DNA of 64,000 bases from Aplysia californica (taxonomy: Eukaryota > Mollusca > Gastropoda > Aplysiida > Aplysiidae): the NCBI RefSeq assembly GCF_000002075.1, contig NW_004797400.1:120091-184090 (forward strand), written 5' to 3'. Within the stretch, counting starts at the first letter, position 1. Every line of letters begins with the position of its first letter. The notes under the pieces are model-generated. The model did not search any database, was not told the origin of the DNA, and saw nothing but the letters and a program-made list of their open reading frames with translations. The position numbers were made by a program, and so were the translations under genes. Of the stretch, positions 40,846 through 53,115 are shown piece after piece.

Positions 40846-43800
40846 TCACTCAAAACTCTGCAGGAACCTAGTCACACACTCAGGGCACTCCTTGCATGTA
40901 CAGACATTAGAGGCAGTTTCTACAGCTTTCTCTTTCAAACTACTAGAACTCTTGTCACTTGCACCAGAAGACTTGGGTGTACTATCACTTTTTATCACAA
41001 CTTTGCTACTCTCTATCATCTTGCTAGATGAACTGGAAGCTGTCGGTTTCACCTTAGACACAGCCTGTGCTTCTGACCCTTTTGAATGCATACTGGCAGC
41101 CTTATTACTACTTGAAGATGAGTCACCTCTTTTTAAAACAAGTGTCTCAGATTCACCACTTAAAGCTAATGCAAACGATTTGGGCTTGACTGCCTCAACA
41201 CTGTTTTCAGTCTCTAACTTTTCAGAGTGGTTTTTTGGTTTATTTGCACTCTTCGGATGTGGCACTAGCTTTTTGGTAACAGAACCATTTCCTGACCGTT
41301 TTGGATGTGACTGCATATGAACATCCAGGTCAGACTTATGAGCAAATGCCTTGCTACACATCTGACATCGAAACAGACCATCTTGATTGTGAGTCTTTCG
41401 ATGAACAGAGAGCATGTTTCTTTCCTTGAAGCATTTGTGGCATATGTCACATTCAAAAGGCTTTTCCGCAGTGTGAATACGAACATGGTCCAATAATGCT
41501 GGTTTAGACGGAAATATCTGTCCACATTCACCACATTTAAATTTCTGTTTTGTACCCCCGAGCTGCTCCTTATTGCCTTTTAGTGAAACAGTTACAGATT
41601 TAGGCGATGTCTTGTCCATTGAACTTTTTTCACCGCCAGTATGATGGCTATACTTGGAATCCGCATTGGCAGCTGATTGTGGAAGTTTATTTGATGATAA
41701 TTTACTGTCTTTTGGAGTTGATTTTAGCTTTTGGTCATCAGTCTCCATTTCATTCATGTGGTCTTCTACATGAGCTAACAGATCTTGTTTAGTATGATAC
41801 CGACGTGGACAGTATCCGCAAACAAATTTTGGAACTTCTGTGTCAGAGTCAACAACTTCCCCTTTCACTACTTTGACACTGTCTTTATTTTTCATGTTTG
41901 CCTTCTGCTTCAGTTCCCTTTTCACTGTGTCACTATTCAGACTCACAACTAATTGCTTGCTCATACCCGCAGTTTTCAGAGCATTCATCTTACTCTTTTT
42001 AACATTTTGTTTTACCTTTGCCTTTTTTCCTGGGAATGCATTCTTTTGGGCTAATTTAGCTGCAGAGGCAGAACTAGCAGTAGAAAAGTATTTCTCCATT
42101 AAGGACAAAGGTTTGGCATCTGCTTGATCTGTATCTTCTGTTTCTTCAATAGGCTCATCTTTGTCCTCAATGTCCTTCAACTCCAGACCTGCAGTAGCTT
42201 CATTCTTCAGCGAAGAACCTTCTGTGCTTGGCGCAACCTTTACTTTCTTGCCACCTTTTTTCTTTTTCTGATTTTTTGGTGCCTTTTTAGAACCTTTTAC
42301 TTTCTCGAGTTTCTTTTTCCTTTTTCTGGGAGCAGGATCATCTGTAATACCAGAGACTATTTGTGCTTTAGAATCCGAGCCCAGTTTGATAGAAATTTTC
42401 AGCCCCCCACTTCTCTTTTCTTTTATCTGCTTTTTAAGACTGACTTGAGCATCCATAACTTCCTCATTTTCCATAACTGCTGCTTCCTCCTCATCAACAA
42501 AGTAATCAGCATCTTTTGCATCACTTTTTTCATCCTCAGTTGAGTCATCGTCCTCACTGATGCCTTCTGCTTCAAGACTTTTATCACTCAAGTCCTCAGC
42601 ATACGACTGTTGTTTTCTTTTGCGGCCTCTGCGACTGACTTCAGCTGGTGCAACAGGTGGAGCGGGGTCCTCTTGAACTTGCGAGACACCCTGATAACCG
42701 GTGTCTGCTTGCAGTTCGATGAGTCGCATAGCGTTATCCTTGGACTTTCTATTGGAGCACCTTCTTGGGGCAACGTCTGCCTTTCCTCTACCAGGTGATC
42801 GTTTTTGAGGTCCTGGTATTTCAGCAGATTCATTGTGAGGGACGAGATCCATGGTGTTCATAGATGCCTCAAGCGCTGATTCTGTTTCTGCACCCCCAGC
42901 TGGTCCATTAGCATTGATGGCTGCAATGTATGCTTGCCTTACTCCTCCTGTAGCTCCACCCCTTCTACCACCTCTCCTACGAGGTGCACCAGTTTGTCCG
43001 GCACCTCTTCTCTTTCTGCCCCTTCTACCTCTAACTGAGACAACCACAGGTTTCAACAAAACTTCACTCACATCATTCTGTATGGGCAGCATTGCTGTCG
43101 ATTCTTCATCAGTTTTGTTCTCAGATGAACCTTGTGTGTCTTCAGTTTTTATCACAACACCTTCATTATGCAAGTCCACAGGTTTTTCGTCATTTCCAAC
43201 TAAATCCTCCACTTTCACATCATCACTACCAACTTTTGCGACAGGATTCAACACATCATTAATAATGGGCTGTGCACTTTCAAGACCTAATTGCGGGTCT
43301 TCTTTAGCTGTACAAGCTTCTATGAAGGAATCTGCGCTGTGTTCAGCACCAGAGCACAACTCGGAAGACTTGTCTCCAATAAACAACTCATCATTAGCAG
43401 AGCCAAAGCTCAAGTCATCTCCATCTGTTTTGAGATCAAGTTCACTACTCCTAGCTTGGACCTCTTCAGGAAATGTATGCTCAAGACCACTTTTCACACT
43501 GTCAAACCCGTCAGACACGGCCTCAGAAACCCTGGCAGGAGCAACAGAGGCTACAGTCTTACACTCCGCGGCTGTTTCAAGCCCAGCAGTCACAGGGGGA
43601 TTTGATGCCATTTCTACTGGCTCTGCTGAAACAGACTCAGTAGAAAATGAGAATAGGGAAGCATCTCTTCCATAAAAATTAGATTTTTTAGGAGTGCTTT
43701 TAGGGGGCTTGCCAACCATTCCCACAATGGGGGTAGTCAGAGGAGGTGGTACCTTCGTTTCTGATGTCCCCACAGAACTATCACTAGTACTGTGTGACTT

Positions 43801-44840
43801 ACTGCTCTCAAAACCTGGAGCGGACTTTGTCAATAAGCTCTGCAATAATGGAAGGCGTTCCCCGCTACCTTTAATGTCTGCAAAAACGCCATTTCTATCC
43901 ATTTCAGACTCTTGCTTAACAACAGTATCTTTCTCTTGGCTGCCACTTGCAGCAGTCCTGGAATTAAGCGGTGTTGTCATGTCTATGGGTACATCGGAAG
44001 GGCTCAGCATGGTAGCTGATGAACCTGGAAGAGGCTGGCTACTTAAATTGAGAACGTTAGGAGTAGAAATTGAAATGGTTGAGCTTTGCTTCCCAACTCC
44101 AAGTCCCATGCTATTTGCGGAAATTTCACTAGGGAAGGAGGAGGTGGGCTGCTGTGTGGGTAGAGACCTCATGGGTGTGTGGAGAGGAGTCTTCAACAAG
44201 AGCTCAGCAACTCGACCTGGAGCATGACTGGAATTTTGTTGGGATGCCAGATGAGACTCTGATGCAGGAGGTGAGACTGGTGAATAACTGGATGGCTGCA
44301 TTAAAGGTACATTCGTGTCGACAGTCAGAGTTTGGAGACCAGCCGAGCTGTCAGACTTCAAACTTGTCTTTGATAAATCCATGAACTGATTCAGCTGCAG
44401 AGGATTCATCCTGTCTGCGACAAGGTGGTCAGGGTGTGTGAAATGTGGATATTCACTCCGAACGTTTGTGGAATAGGTACTGGACGTTGGTGAGAACTGA
44501 CCTCCTGGAAGACTGATACTAGGTATCGCGGGTTGACTGCCAGCTCCTCGGCCCAACACTGCAGACAGGCTGTCTTGCTGGGGTTTAGAAGCAGAGTGCA
44601 TCTCAAGGGGGCCGTACCTATGAGGCTGTCTCAGAGAAGAAGGATTATCCAGAGTGCTCATGGCTGCCAAGGAAGGGTCCAGGGAAAACAGGTGCGACCA
44701 CGCAGATCGATCCCCTGAGACGTTGTGGGGGGACGTGAGAGCATTTAAGTCATTCTGAGTCTTTGGCACAGTCAGGAGGCTGCTCTGTTGATGGACTGAC
44801 AAGACTTGCTGGGGCAGGCCATAACTGCTCACTGCTGCAC
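40846..44840 (-). CDS. Zinc-finger gene, 4-kb terminal coding exon
   Basis: A 3995-base exon starting after TACATCAAG with AAVSSYGLPQQVLSVH and open without a stop for 1330 codons. It carries all the zinc fingers and basic tracts. The open frame continues 5' into the intron to 44982, but the acceptor and the matching phase of the upstream exon argue for the start at 44840. Confidence 0.92.
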
Positions 44841-47800
44841 CTTGATGTAGAAAACAGGGATGAAAAGATGGTGAGTGTAGATATACAGAGACACAAATGG
44901 ACACGTCTATAGTATATCCCATGAATTCTCGTCTTCCCCAACAATTATTTAAACATTGCAAAAACAATACAGTATAATCCACTTATATCAACAGCTGATG
45001 TAACGATATCTTGACATATCGACACATTTTCCAATTATGAAATTTTTCCTTCAATATCTTCACTAAACAATTCCTCTTATGTTAATTTTTTTTCGGCCCT
45101 TTCTGCTTTATCGACATGCTTCCTCGGTACCTAGCAAAGCCCATGAACATAAATGGGGGCAAGTGCCACGGTCAGCGAGTTAGTGCCTCGTCTTTCCATT
45201 TTCTCCAGCAAACAGCCGTAAATAGGCCATACAAGGATGCTACAACAAAGTTTGCGCTGGTGTGTAGTGCGCGCCTCGTCTTCGGTACCGTAACTCCACC
45301 CCCCCCCCCCCAATCTTGTTAGTTTCACTGAGTAATTGTGTAAGAATCAAGGGGAGCAACCAGCTTTAAAAAGTAGTGTTGTCTATTTACCGCTGACCTC
45401 CCCTTGTTTTTCCTCTTTGGCTTTATATTTCATTTATCGAAAATTTTATATATTGACATCAAATCCATTTCCCAGAGCATGTCGACATAAGCGGATTACA
45501 CTGTAAAATTCTACACTAATTCATTTTTATCAATGACCCCCAACCCCCACACTTCACAAATAAAGAAAACGTATTATAGACATATACAATAATTCTAAGG
45601 CGTTGACCAGCAAAAACAGTACCGAAATTGCAAACCCTATTCTTCTTCCTCTCAGGAAGACAGACTTTTTATTATGAAAGCAAGATTCTCAAAAAAAGGC
45701 CACCATATTCATTTTCCAAAAGGTGGTTTCACCCAGCTAGCTTTTTTAAAGTAAGAGTTTACTGTACTTGCAACACAAATACAGTGGAGTTTGCTTAAAC
45801 CAAACAATAATTAACACCAAAAAAAACCCCAGCGGTAAACTGAAAAACAATAGAATCGCAGATTTCTTTTTTTCCTTTTATTTCAGCAACCTCTCTCAGC
45901 CAAAAGCCCTGCTAAATCAAAGAAAATCTGGTGGTTCCGCAGATTTCAGTTTATGCGAATTCTACTAGAAGGCATAAGTGCTGAAGATTAGAGGTGTTAC
46001 TAGAATATAGTGTACAAAGTTACAAAGAAAAGAAGGAGGAAAGATAAGGATGGTAGCAGAGGTTTGATAGGAAAGGAGCAAACCATACCACAGCACCTGC
46101 AAACCATCCACACCTAGTTGGATAAAATGGAACAAAATATTTCAACTTGAACTTCTCAACCTTCAAAACTACTAAAAAAAGCAAGCAGGAATGGTGAATT
46201 AACAGATTGAATTTGCACAAAATTAAAGCAACTAGAACTTGACAGGTACTACATTACACACACAAAAATCTTGTGACCAAGTCTCGTATTTTGGACTGTA
46301 CTTTGTTTAATGATAACCATAAAGTATCATAATCAAGGAAAAGGTAACCCTCCATCTCAAAAAGCAAAGTAAAAATCACAACTGTGAAAAATAAAACAAA
46401 GTAAAAAAATATCCAAACAAAGACAACAAGCAGACAAATCCTCCCCAGATAGAGCACTGCAACATGGAAACAAGGTGGAACATATTGACCTCTACTCTCT
46501 ACTTCACCAAATGCAGACAACAACTGACAAAACAAAAGATGTGATGGTACACATAAAGTATTTCCAAGGACCCTAAATTGCTGGACACATCAGAAATCTT
46601 TAAATTTACTGGTTCTGAATACAAATTTCACTTTTGTTTTGTTTATGGAAGTGTTTTACAGCGGTTGCAACTGCATAAGGTCATATGAGCGTGCGGGACA
46701 CATTAAACATTTTCTGTTTGGAAAGAAATAATTTCAAATTCTGCCCGCGTTGCGACTGAAGCCTACTTTTGTCGATTTTGGATTTCGTAAAAAAAAAACC
46801 ACAATAAAAACTCCTATGAAATTCTTGTTAATGTGATCAATAGCATACATCTGCTTCTCTGTAATCTGTAAGCTAGGGCTGGGCAAGTACCCGGGTAGTT
46901 ACAGGGTACCCGGGTAAAGAGCTCAAAACCGGCTACCCGGGAATTGGTGTCGGGAACCCGGGTTTCTACTCCCCTTTGTTAAATCCTATGCAAATGCTCT
47001 TAAATTACGTCCCTTTGTTTGAATCTTAATAAGTACTGACTACTTATTGATACTGAGCTCTCTTAGTCGATACAGTACTTGATCGATATAGGCCACTGGC
47101 AGTTCTTTTAAAGAGTGAGCTTTGCAAGCGCTTCACACAACTCTAGGACACATACTTAGTGGCAGCATCAACTATCCTCGACCCCTGTTTCAAACGGCTT
47201 CCTGTCAGTGAAGGCGCAGTGAAAAAAAATATTAACTCGCCTTTTTTCTGTGATTAGAGACAAACAAGGAGACAGAGCTGATCAAACACGAGGCTCATCA
47301 TCGGTTTCAGAACCTCCAGCCCAAAAATCATTGGAGCAAGCATTCGACGTGCAAGCAGACAAGTATAGAGGCAAAGGTCTCTGCCACAAACAAGTGCCAC
47401 AGTCCAACTGAATCGGTACTTTGAGATGCCCCGGGCCAGAAGGGGAGAGGACAATCCACTGACCTGGTGCGGCCAACATAAAAAAGCTTTTTCGGAACTC
47501 AGCCAGTGAATTGATTTCTTCAAAGAGGACCTGCCTTGGTGAAAAACTTGTGGACAAACTTGTTTTTAAACAAAAATTTGAAATGATTGGCCCCCAGTCT
47601 CCCAGTCAAACATGTGTAATATGTTTTATCTGTCTTCCTTGCCTTTTGTTTATGTCGTTAAGTCATTGACTTCATTGAGAGTTCTGTTTGACTTCATTGA
47701 CAGTTCTGTTAGGCCCATTGTCTTCCCAATTTTTGTGGACGCTTATTTTGTTGTGTCCAATTTGTTTTGATTTCGAAAATAAAATCAAAGTAAAACTATA

Positions 47801-48639
47801 AACAAAACAAATCCCCCCCCCCCCCCCCCCCAATTAAAAATAATAAAATAAATGAAATGTCGGGTATCGGGTATTTTTTTCATTATCCGAGTATTACCCG
47901 CGAAATCCCGGCCCAATTGTACGCATACAAAAGAGTAAAACATAATTTTAAAATTACAGAGTGATTGGTACAACCCACCAGCAATATTATATTACAGGCT
48001 TTGAGTCTAACAAGCAAATCATTACGCTCATAAGATACTGCCATTTTGAGAAAATTTAATAAATGAGAAAAAACTATTTCTTTCTCTAATTGACTATGAA
48101 ATGCTTGAATTTTGGGGCACTCAATTGATTTTATACTTGGATTATTCTTTTGTCCAAGTGAACTATTATGAAGTAGGCTCTGCTCTTCATTTCAGAACCA
48201 AAAACTCCAAACTGGTCAAAAATGACGTAGGCAATTATTTTATAAGCGTGACAAAATAAACCAATACAATTTGACTGTGCTAGAAAACAACAACTAATAA
48301 AGAAATCATATACAGACACCGAAAAGAAGTTACAATCACAAATGGCTCCCACAAACCATATACATGTTCATGTTGAGTAATTCAAACTTTCTGAACTTCT
48401 ACAATTCCACATCCAATTATTACAACATCTCTCCCCTTTCTTAAGCACTCACCAGTAGTAAACACAGGTGGGAGCGATTGCGGGGGAAAATCTCTAGCTG
48501 CAGCTGGCACACCATGACCCTGATACAATGAAGCAGGAAGGCCCGAGTGTGTAGAAGGTATATGATCTGCCTGTAGCTGCTGAGCCCACAGCTCTAAGGG
48601 TAGACCCTCAAAGCCATCAAAACTATCTCTGTTGTCCAT
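40846..48639 (-). CDS. Large C2H2 zinc-finger protein with basic RG-rich tracts, family not recognised (two coding exons)
   Basis: The coding exons 48639-48453 and 44840-40846 join in phase 1 to give 1393 residues. The first 640 or so residues are low-complexity Ser/Pro/Gln and Ser/Glu-rich. At about 664-690 there is a basic GRRGRKRRG...RRRGGRRGG tract resembling AT-hooks, followed by SRRGRKRK, an acidic stretch (SEDDDSTEDEKSDAKDAD) and lysine-rich segments of nuclear-localisation type. One C2H2 finger (FVCGYCPRRYHTKQDLLAHV) lies near residue 1068. Three tandem fingers lie near 1160-1241; the first two are joined by a TAEKPF linker, which is TGEKPF-like. The protein ends CTCKECPECVTRFLQSFE. 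Most likely it is a nuclear DNA-binding regulator or chromatin protein. I do not recognise an orthologue and give no name. The intron (48452-44841) holds pogo-like and hAT elements. Confidence 0.88.
44970..45503. mobile_element. TA-flanked pogo-like MITE in the zinc-finger gene intron
   Basis: CAGTATAATCCACTTATATC at the left and AAGCGGATTACACTG at the right, with TA on both sides (44968-44969, 45504-45505). No coding content. Confidence 0.78.
45782..45966. mobile_element. Short MITE in the zinc-finger gene intron
   Basis: CAGTGGAGTTTGCTTAAACC at the left and TTTATGCGAATTCTACT at the right are degenerate inverted repeats of pogo type. The left end follows TA. Confidence 0.55.
46655..46800 (-). 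mobile_element. SINE 3' part (GCCGTAAAACA-tail family)
   Basis: TTTTACAGCGGTTGCAACTG and CATATGAGCGTGCGGGACAC match, reversed, the tails at 49828-50000 and (same orientation) 7328-7845. Confidence 0.6.
46874..47916 (+). mobile_element. Decayed ZBED-type hAT transposon
   Basis: Begins TAGGGCTGGGCAAGTACCCG with repeated CCCGGGTA motifs and ends ATCCCGGCCCAA. The flanks CTGTAAGC and TTGTACGC match at 6 of 8 positions. Between about 47256 and 47590 the + strand encodes, across frames, PPAQKSLEQAFDVQADKY, YFEMPRARRGEDNPLTWCGQ and RTCLGEKLVDKLVF, the C-terminal dimerisation region of hAT transposases. The catalytic core is missing. Confidence 0.75.
48453..48639 (-). CDS. Zinc-finger gene, first coding exon
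   Basis: The ATG at 48639 starts MDNRDSFDGFEGLPLELWAQ, continuing to PPQSLPPVFTT; the donor is GTGAGT. A polypyrimidine tract and AG (TCTTCCAG) end at 48643, three bases before the ATG, so the exon probably starts at 48642 and at least one noncoding 5' exon lies further upstream (higher coordinates). The open frame 5' of that acceptor is treated as intron. Confidence 0.82.
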
Positions 48640-48705
48640 GCTCTGGAAGACAATTGAACAGAGAAAATAATAGGACAGTGACAAAAATTGATCACACACA
48701 AACAC

Positions 48706-49361
48706 ACAGCAATTATATTTTTCTTAGGAACAGCACAGGATGACTAAGCAGCAGATCACAAGGGAAGTAGAATTACACATACTTCAGAAACAAGAAATAT
48801 TGATTTGGCTTTAAATTATGCCCTGAGCACCCATCCTTGTTAACTCCAGGGAAGCATTGATTCACTGGGGAGCCTCAGAGAGGTAGCTAGTAAAAAAGAC
48901 ATATATTCAAACAAAGAAGACTATTGAATAAAGAGATGCCTGATGACATGTGAGGAATAGCAGAAATAAAAGCAGGCCTGAAGTGTGTCTGACTCTGGCT
49001 ACACATAATCAAGAAAATTGATCCGACAATGGCATATTTATGTAGTCATAAAACATTAAATATTGTGAAAACCACCAATGTTCTCAATAAAAAGATGCAT
49101 ATGAACACAATTGATGTAGTTAAACACAAAGCAAGGAGATAAAAATTTGTAAAAAAAAAAGGAAAGAAAATAGGAAAGAAAGGAAGAAAGAAAGAAAGAA
49201 AGAAAGAAAGTAAGAAAGACTAATGCTATTACGTTTACTAACTTTTTGGGGTTAATTTTGAAAAAATTGAACCCTGGTACAATCTCACGTTGTTCTTCGG
49301 TGTATGAATTTCTGGCCTAACATCAAATAAGATAGATAGATAGATAGATAGATAGATGGAT

Positions 49362-49394
<33 letters not shown>

Positions 49395-49560
49395 TACAGT
49401 CAGGGAGACAGAGACAGTGAGTTAGAAGAGGGCAAAAAAATGAATGAATGAATGAAAGAAAGAAAAAAAGAAAGAAAGAAAGAAAGAAAGAAGGAGGGAA
49501 GTTAGAGAAAGAAAGAAGAAAAAGAAAGAAAGAAAGAAAGGAAGGAAAAAAGTTTTAAAA
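48706..49560. repeat. GAAA / GATA / GACA microsatellites and a duplicated unit
   Basis: GAAA arrays at about 49148-49210 and 49455-49545, and a GATA/GACA array at 49333-49395. The segment at about 49238-49350 (ACTTTTTGGGGTTAATTTTG...GGCCTAACATCAAATA) returns at 49580-49690. No gene seen in this interval. Confidence 0.85.
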
Positions 49561-49671
49561 AACGACTTTTATTATTTTCCAACTTTTTGGGGTTAATTTT
49601 GAACGATTTGAACTCTGGCACAATCCCACGTTGTTTTTCAATGTGTGAACATCTGGCCTAACATCAAATAG

Positions 49672-49672
49672 C

Positions 49673-49727
<55 letters not shown>

Positions 49728-49827
49728 NNNNNNNNNNNNNNNNNNNNNNNNNNNNNNNNNNNNNNNNNNNNNNNNNNNNNNNNNNNNNNNNNNNNNNNNN
49801 NNNNNNNNNNNNNNNNNNNNNNNNNNN
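49672..49827. other. GATA array ending in an assembly gap (100 N)
   Basis: GATA units at 49672-49727 run into exactly 100 N (49728-49827). The array probably broke the assembly, so its true length is unknown. Confidence 0.95.
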
Positions 49828-50000
49828 AATCAAGTTGCGCACGTTAAAGATCCCTTGGTGGTCTAAAATCGATAAGAGTAGGCTTCGGTCGCCACCCGCG
49901 CAAAATTCAAAATTTCCTACCAACTGAAAATATTAGGTGTGTCCCATGCGCTCATATGACTGTATGCAGTTGCGAGCGCCGTAAAACACGTTACAAAAAC
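49828..50000 (+). mobile_element. SINE 3' part (GCCGTAAAACA-tail family)
   Basis: CACGTTAAAGATCCCTTGGT, AAATTTCCTACCAACTGAAA and GTTGCGAGCGCCGTAAAACA match the minus-strand copy 7328-7845. Confidence 0.72.
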
Positions 50001-50174
50001 AAACAAACAAAACAAAAGAAAATAGAACCCTTTTAAATCAGGGACAATTATAAAGCAAACGCATTTATTCACCACAATGGAAAAAACAGTACCGCTACAG
50101 TATTCCTAAATTCCCTATCAACCTCCTTCGAAAATATTTACTTTTTATTTCATAATATGAGTGGTATTACAGTA

Positions 50175-51291
50175 CAGTCGAAATTGTCTAATTCGGCCAT
50201 TCATTGTTGAGGAGAAAAGTGGCCCTCTTCGACAGGTGTAAGTCTTTCACAGTGTCATTTCAGGGTTCCCCCTCACCAAGGATAAAAATATTCCCACTTT
50301 TCCCCCGGTTTCCTCACAGATTTTGTGATCATTTTCAAAGTGATTAAAAAAAAAAAAAATGATGACAGAGTAAGGAAGAATAAATTAACTGAAATGCAAG
50401 AAAAAAAATCGTAACATGAACACGGACAGTCTCTTTTCCTGGGGTGTCAGTGTCAAGGACAGGGATTATTGGATAATCATAAGTTGTGTAAAGTTAACAA
50501 AGGAGTGGTGAAAGCAGTCTCGGCAGGGTCATAGTTGTCGGGTTCTTGGGAGAAAAAAAGGAGGGAGAGGCTTGACTCTTGCAAAAACAAAAGAAACCGT
50601 CAGTTCACGCCACAAGCCTTTGATCTTAACTGCACATTACTGCAAAACATGCTGCGCAATGCAGCTGATTGTTTTAAGTTCAAATTTGATCCGATTAAAA
50701 AAAAAGAATATTCTCTCAATGGTCTGGGCTGTCACTCACAATGCATAGGCGCAAGAATTTTTAACGTCTTGTCAAACTGATGTCGACCTTACTCATGGCT
50801 AATGTTTTTCTGGGGGCAAAGTGGTACTGGGCGAATACAAGGGCTCAGTTCACAGCAGGTGTTCAAATTAGCTGCACGTGACATAGTGGCGTAGACTGTC
50901 GGAATCTGACTTTTCCTAACTTATACGCCGGGAAAGTGGGGATGTGTTGGGATAGTCGAACGGCAAATGGTTTTCAAAAATTGGAATCAGGGCTGGGGTG
51001 TTACAACAGTACTACTGTGAAATCGAAATTTTAAAAAAAGTTTTAAAACTTTGAAGATTCCACCAAATTCATAATTATGGGCAGGCAGCCCTTTGATTTC
51101 CTGGCTTTCTTCCATTCATTTTCGTTTAAAGTCATTTTTATGGTGTTCTTCCCGATTTGGGATATCTGAAAATGAAATTTCCGGCCTTTTCCCTGTTGAG
51201 TGGGAACCCAGCGTTTTAATGTAAAAAATACTCGTGGACGTTTGTTCAGGTCATTGTCTTATACAGGTGGTCGTTTGAGCAAGTTCAACAG
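50175..51291. mobile_element. Element of the CAGTCGAAC pogo-like family
   Basis: The left end CAGTCGAAATTGTCTAATTC after TA, with GGAGAAAAGTGGCC downstream. The right end is GAGCAAGTTCAACAG before TA. No transposase frame. It lies 5' of the first coding exon of the zinc-finger gene. Confidence 0.6.
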
Positions 51292-51379
51292 TAATTTTTC
51301 CATCAGCTGCTATCTTCTGCCACCTGTTCCAGTTAAGTTGGTCTCTGTTGAGTTCATGTCTTATCTTTGTATCTTAGTA

Positions 51380-52285
51380 CGAAGTGATTATTCGGACTCG
51401 AGTCCGAATATGAAAAAATGTTATTCGGACTCTGATTCTTGTCCAGCATGACATCACTTCCGATTTCCTGTGACTCGTGACTCCGGCTTCCTGTCCTGCC
51501 TCACTCATGACTCGCCTCAGGCTGGGTAGAGACCGGGATTACTTCGGGCAAAAAGGTGCTTTGTGCAGGAGCCGAGTTGTTTTATCTTATGATGAATTTG
51601 AGGCCGGCCTGAAAAGTTATAGCGCTTCTAATAAATGCTTATTTGTCAAGAGGTCATCAGAAGCAATTAAAGATGGCTCGTTAGCGTGTGTCGGGGTCGG
51701 ATGGGCGGCCTGCACACGTGTGGCTGTGTGCGTGTCGGGGGGGGGGCACTATCGGTCCAGGCGTTGAAAGTCGCATACGCGTCAGTCTTTCCCCCCCCGG
51801 CAACTGATCATTATTACAATAATAAGCTAATCTTGACGTAGATCTACGTAATGAATTGTGCGCTGGTCTATGGAATCAAAAGTTGCCGTATGCTCAGCTC
51901 TACACAGCAACACAACTTTTTCTTGGTAAATAATCGAGATGACACAGGCTTGTGTATTTGAACGAATCTGTCTTTTTTTAAAAACACAGCTCATAATATG
52001 CAGGTGCCAGGTGGTCTGCTAATCTTCAATTTTACCCTTTTCTACAACAAAGAAAGTGGGAAACATGGGGGGTGGGGGGGGGGGGGGGGCGTATCAATGA
52101 GGCGGCGGGCATCGGATCGGCAGAAAAGGTGTGGGGGAAACAAAAAAATGGCGGAAAATTGGAAGCACTGAACGTTAGATCTATAGAACGAAGACACTTC
52201 CTTTTTTCCGGACCCGAGTGCGAATAACATTTTTTCATATTCGGACTCGAGTCCGAATAAGAATTTTTTTTATTCGGACTCGGAC
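51380..52285. mobile_element. Palindrome-bounded element with perfect 9-bp target duplication
   Basis: ATCTTAGTA stands directly on both sides (51371-51379 and 52286-52294). Each end carries a perfect 22-bp palindrome (half-site TATTCGGACTC; 51389-51410 and 52238-52259), followed inward by TGAAAAAATGTTATTCG in inverted orientation. No transposase frame in 906 bp. The 9-bp duplication and complex inverted ends suggest a Mutator-like superfamily, but this is inference. A reversed copy spans 53619 to about 56005. Confidence 0.82.
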
Positions 52286-53115
52286 ATCTTAGTAGGTAAA
52301 GACCAATGATTTTCTGATTACCATTCTTCGGTTCATTGTATTTTTTTTTGTGCTGATGACATCGTAATGTAGTGGCTTAGCTACTGAACACAAAATAATA
52401 ACAACAAAATTAAAATCAGCTTAGCAATAATTTTCAGATTTATGCTTTGCTATAAAATTTCGAAAATCTAAAAAACCACACAACCAGCAACACTATGCTT
52501 CACTGCAACCATCCAACATGATCACCAGTCGAAGAATGAAAAGAGAGAAAAACACATAGGCCATGTCATGATGAATGCCACACGATTTATAAACTGGATA
52601 TCAGCGGTAAAAATAAAACTACATTGATGCTCTAAGTATAACAGATAACAGGGAATTATTTACAAGACAACCTAGAAATATCCAAAAGACAACAGACAAA
52701 AACTAAAACAAAAATCATTCTTTTACTCGATTACTTCTAATTCTACTCCCTGGGCCTCAAGCATGAGCTGACAATCTTCGTGAATTTCACCATTCTACTT
52801 AAAGTAATTGCTTGGAATATTTTGCCACCATCATAAAAACATAGAATACATGGTCAAAATGGCTCTGTTGGAATGAGTGATAGTATGCTTTTCTTCTCCT
52901 TTGTATCAGAGAAATTCACAAGAACAACTTATGATGTAATAGACCTGCAAGTGAGTCTCAACAAGATTGTCTGAAAATTTTGCGCACCCCACAACCCGGA
53001 AGGACTTCCATGAAACAAGCGACCACCGCAAAAAACACAATAAAGAAGAGACCTAACCTTAACTCAAACCCTATCCCCAGAAAAGAACCTGCAACGGCCC
53101 TCATGATATAAAAAA

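Noticed and set aside
42124-43675. Plus-strand frames opposite the zinc-finger exon (up to 274 codons)
   Set aside because: They are shadows of the minus-strand coding exon, with biased composition caused by it.
44841-44982. Start of the zinc-finger protein at 44982
   Set aside because: A polypyrimidine tract and AG precede 44840, and the phase matches the upstream coding exon at 48453, so this part is intronic.
51371-52294. Helitron origin for the palindrome-ended element
   Set aside because: Helitrons make no target duplication and end in CTRR after a single hairpin; here there is a perfect 9-bp duplication and inverted ends.
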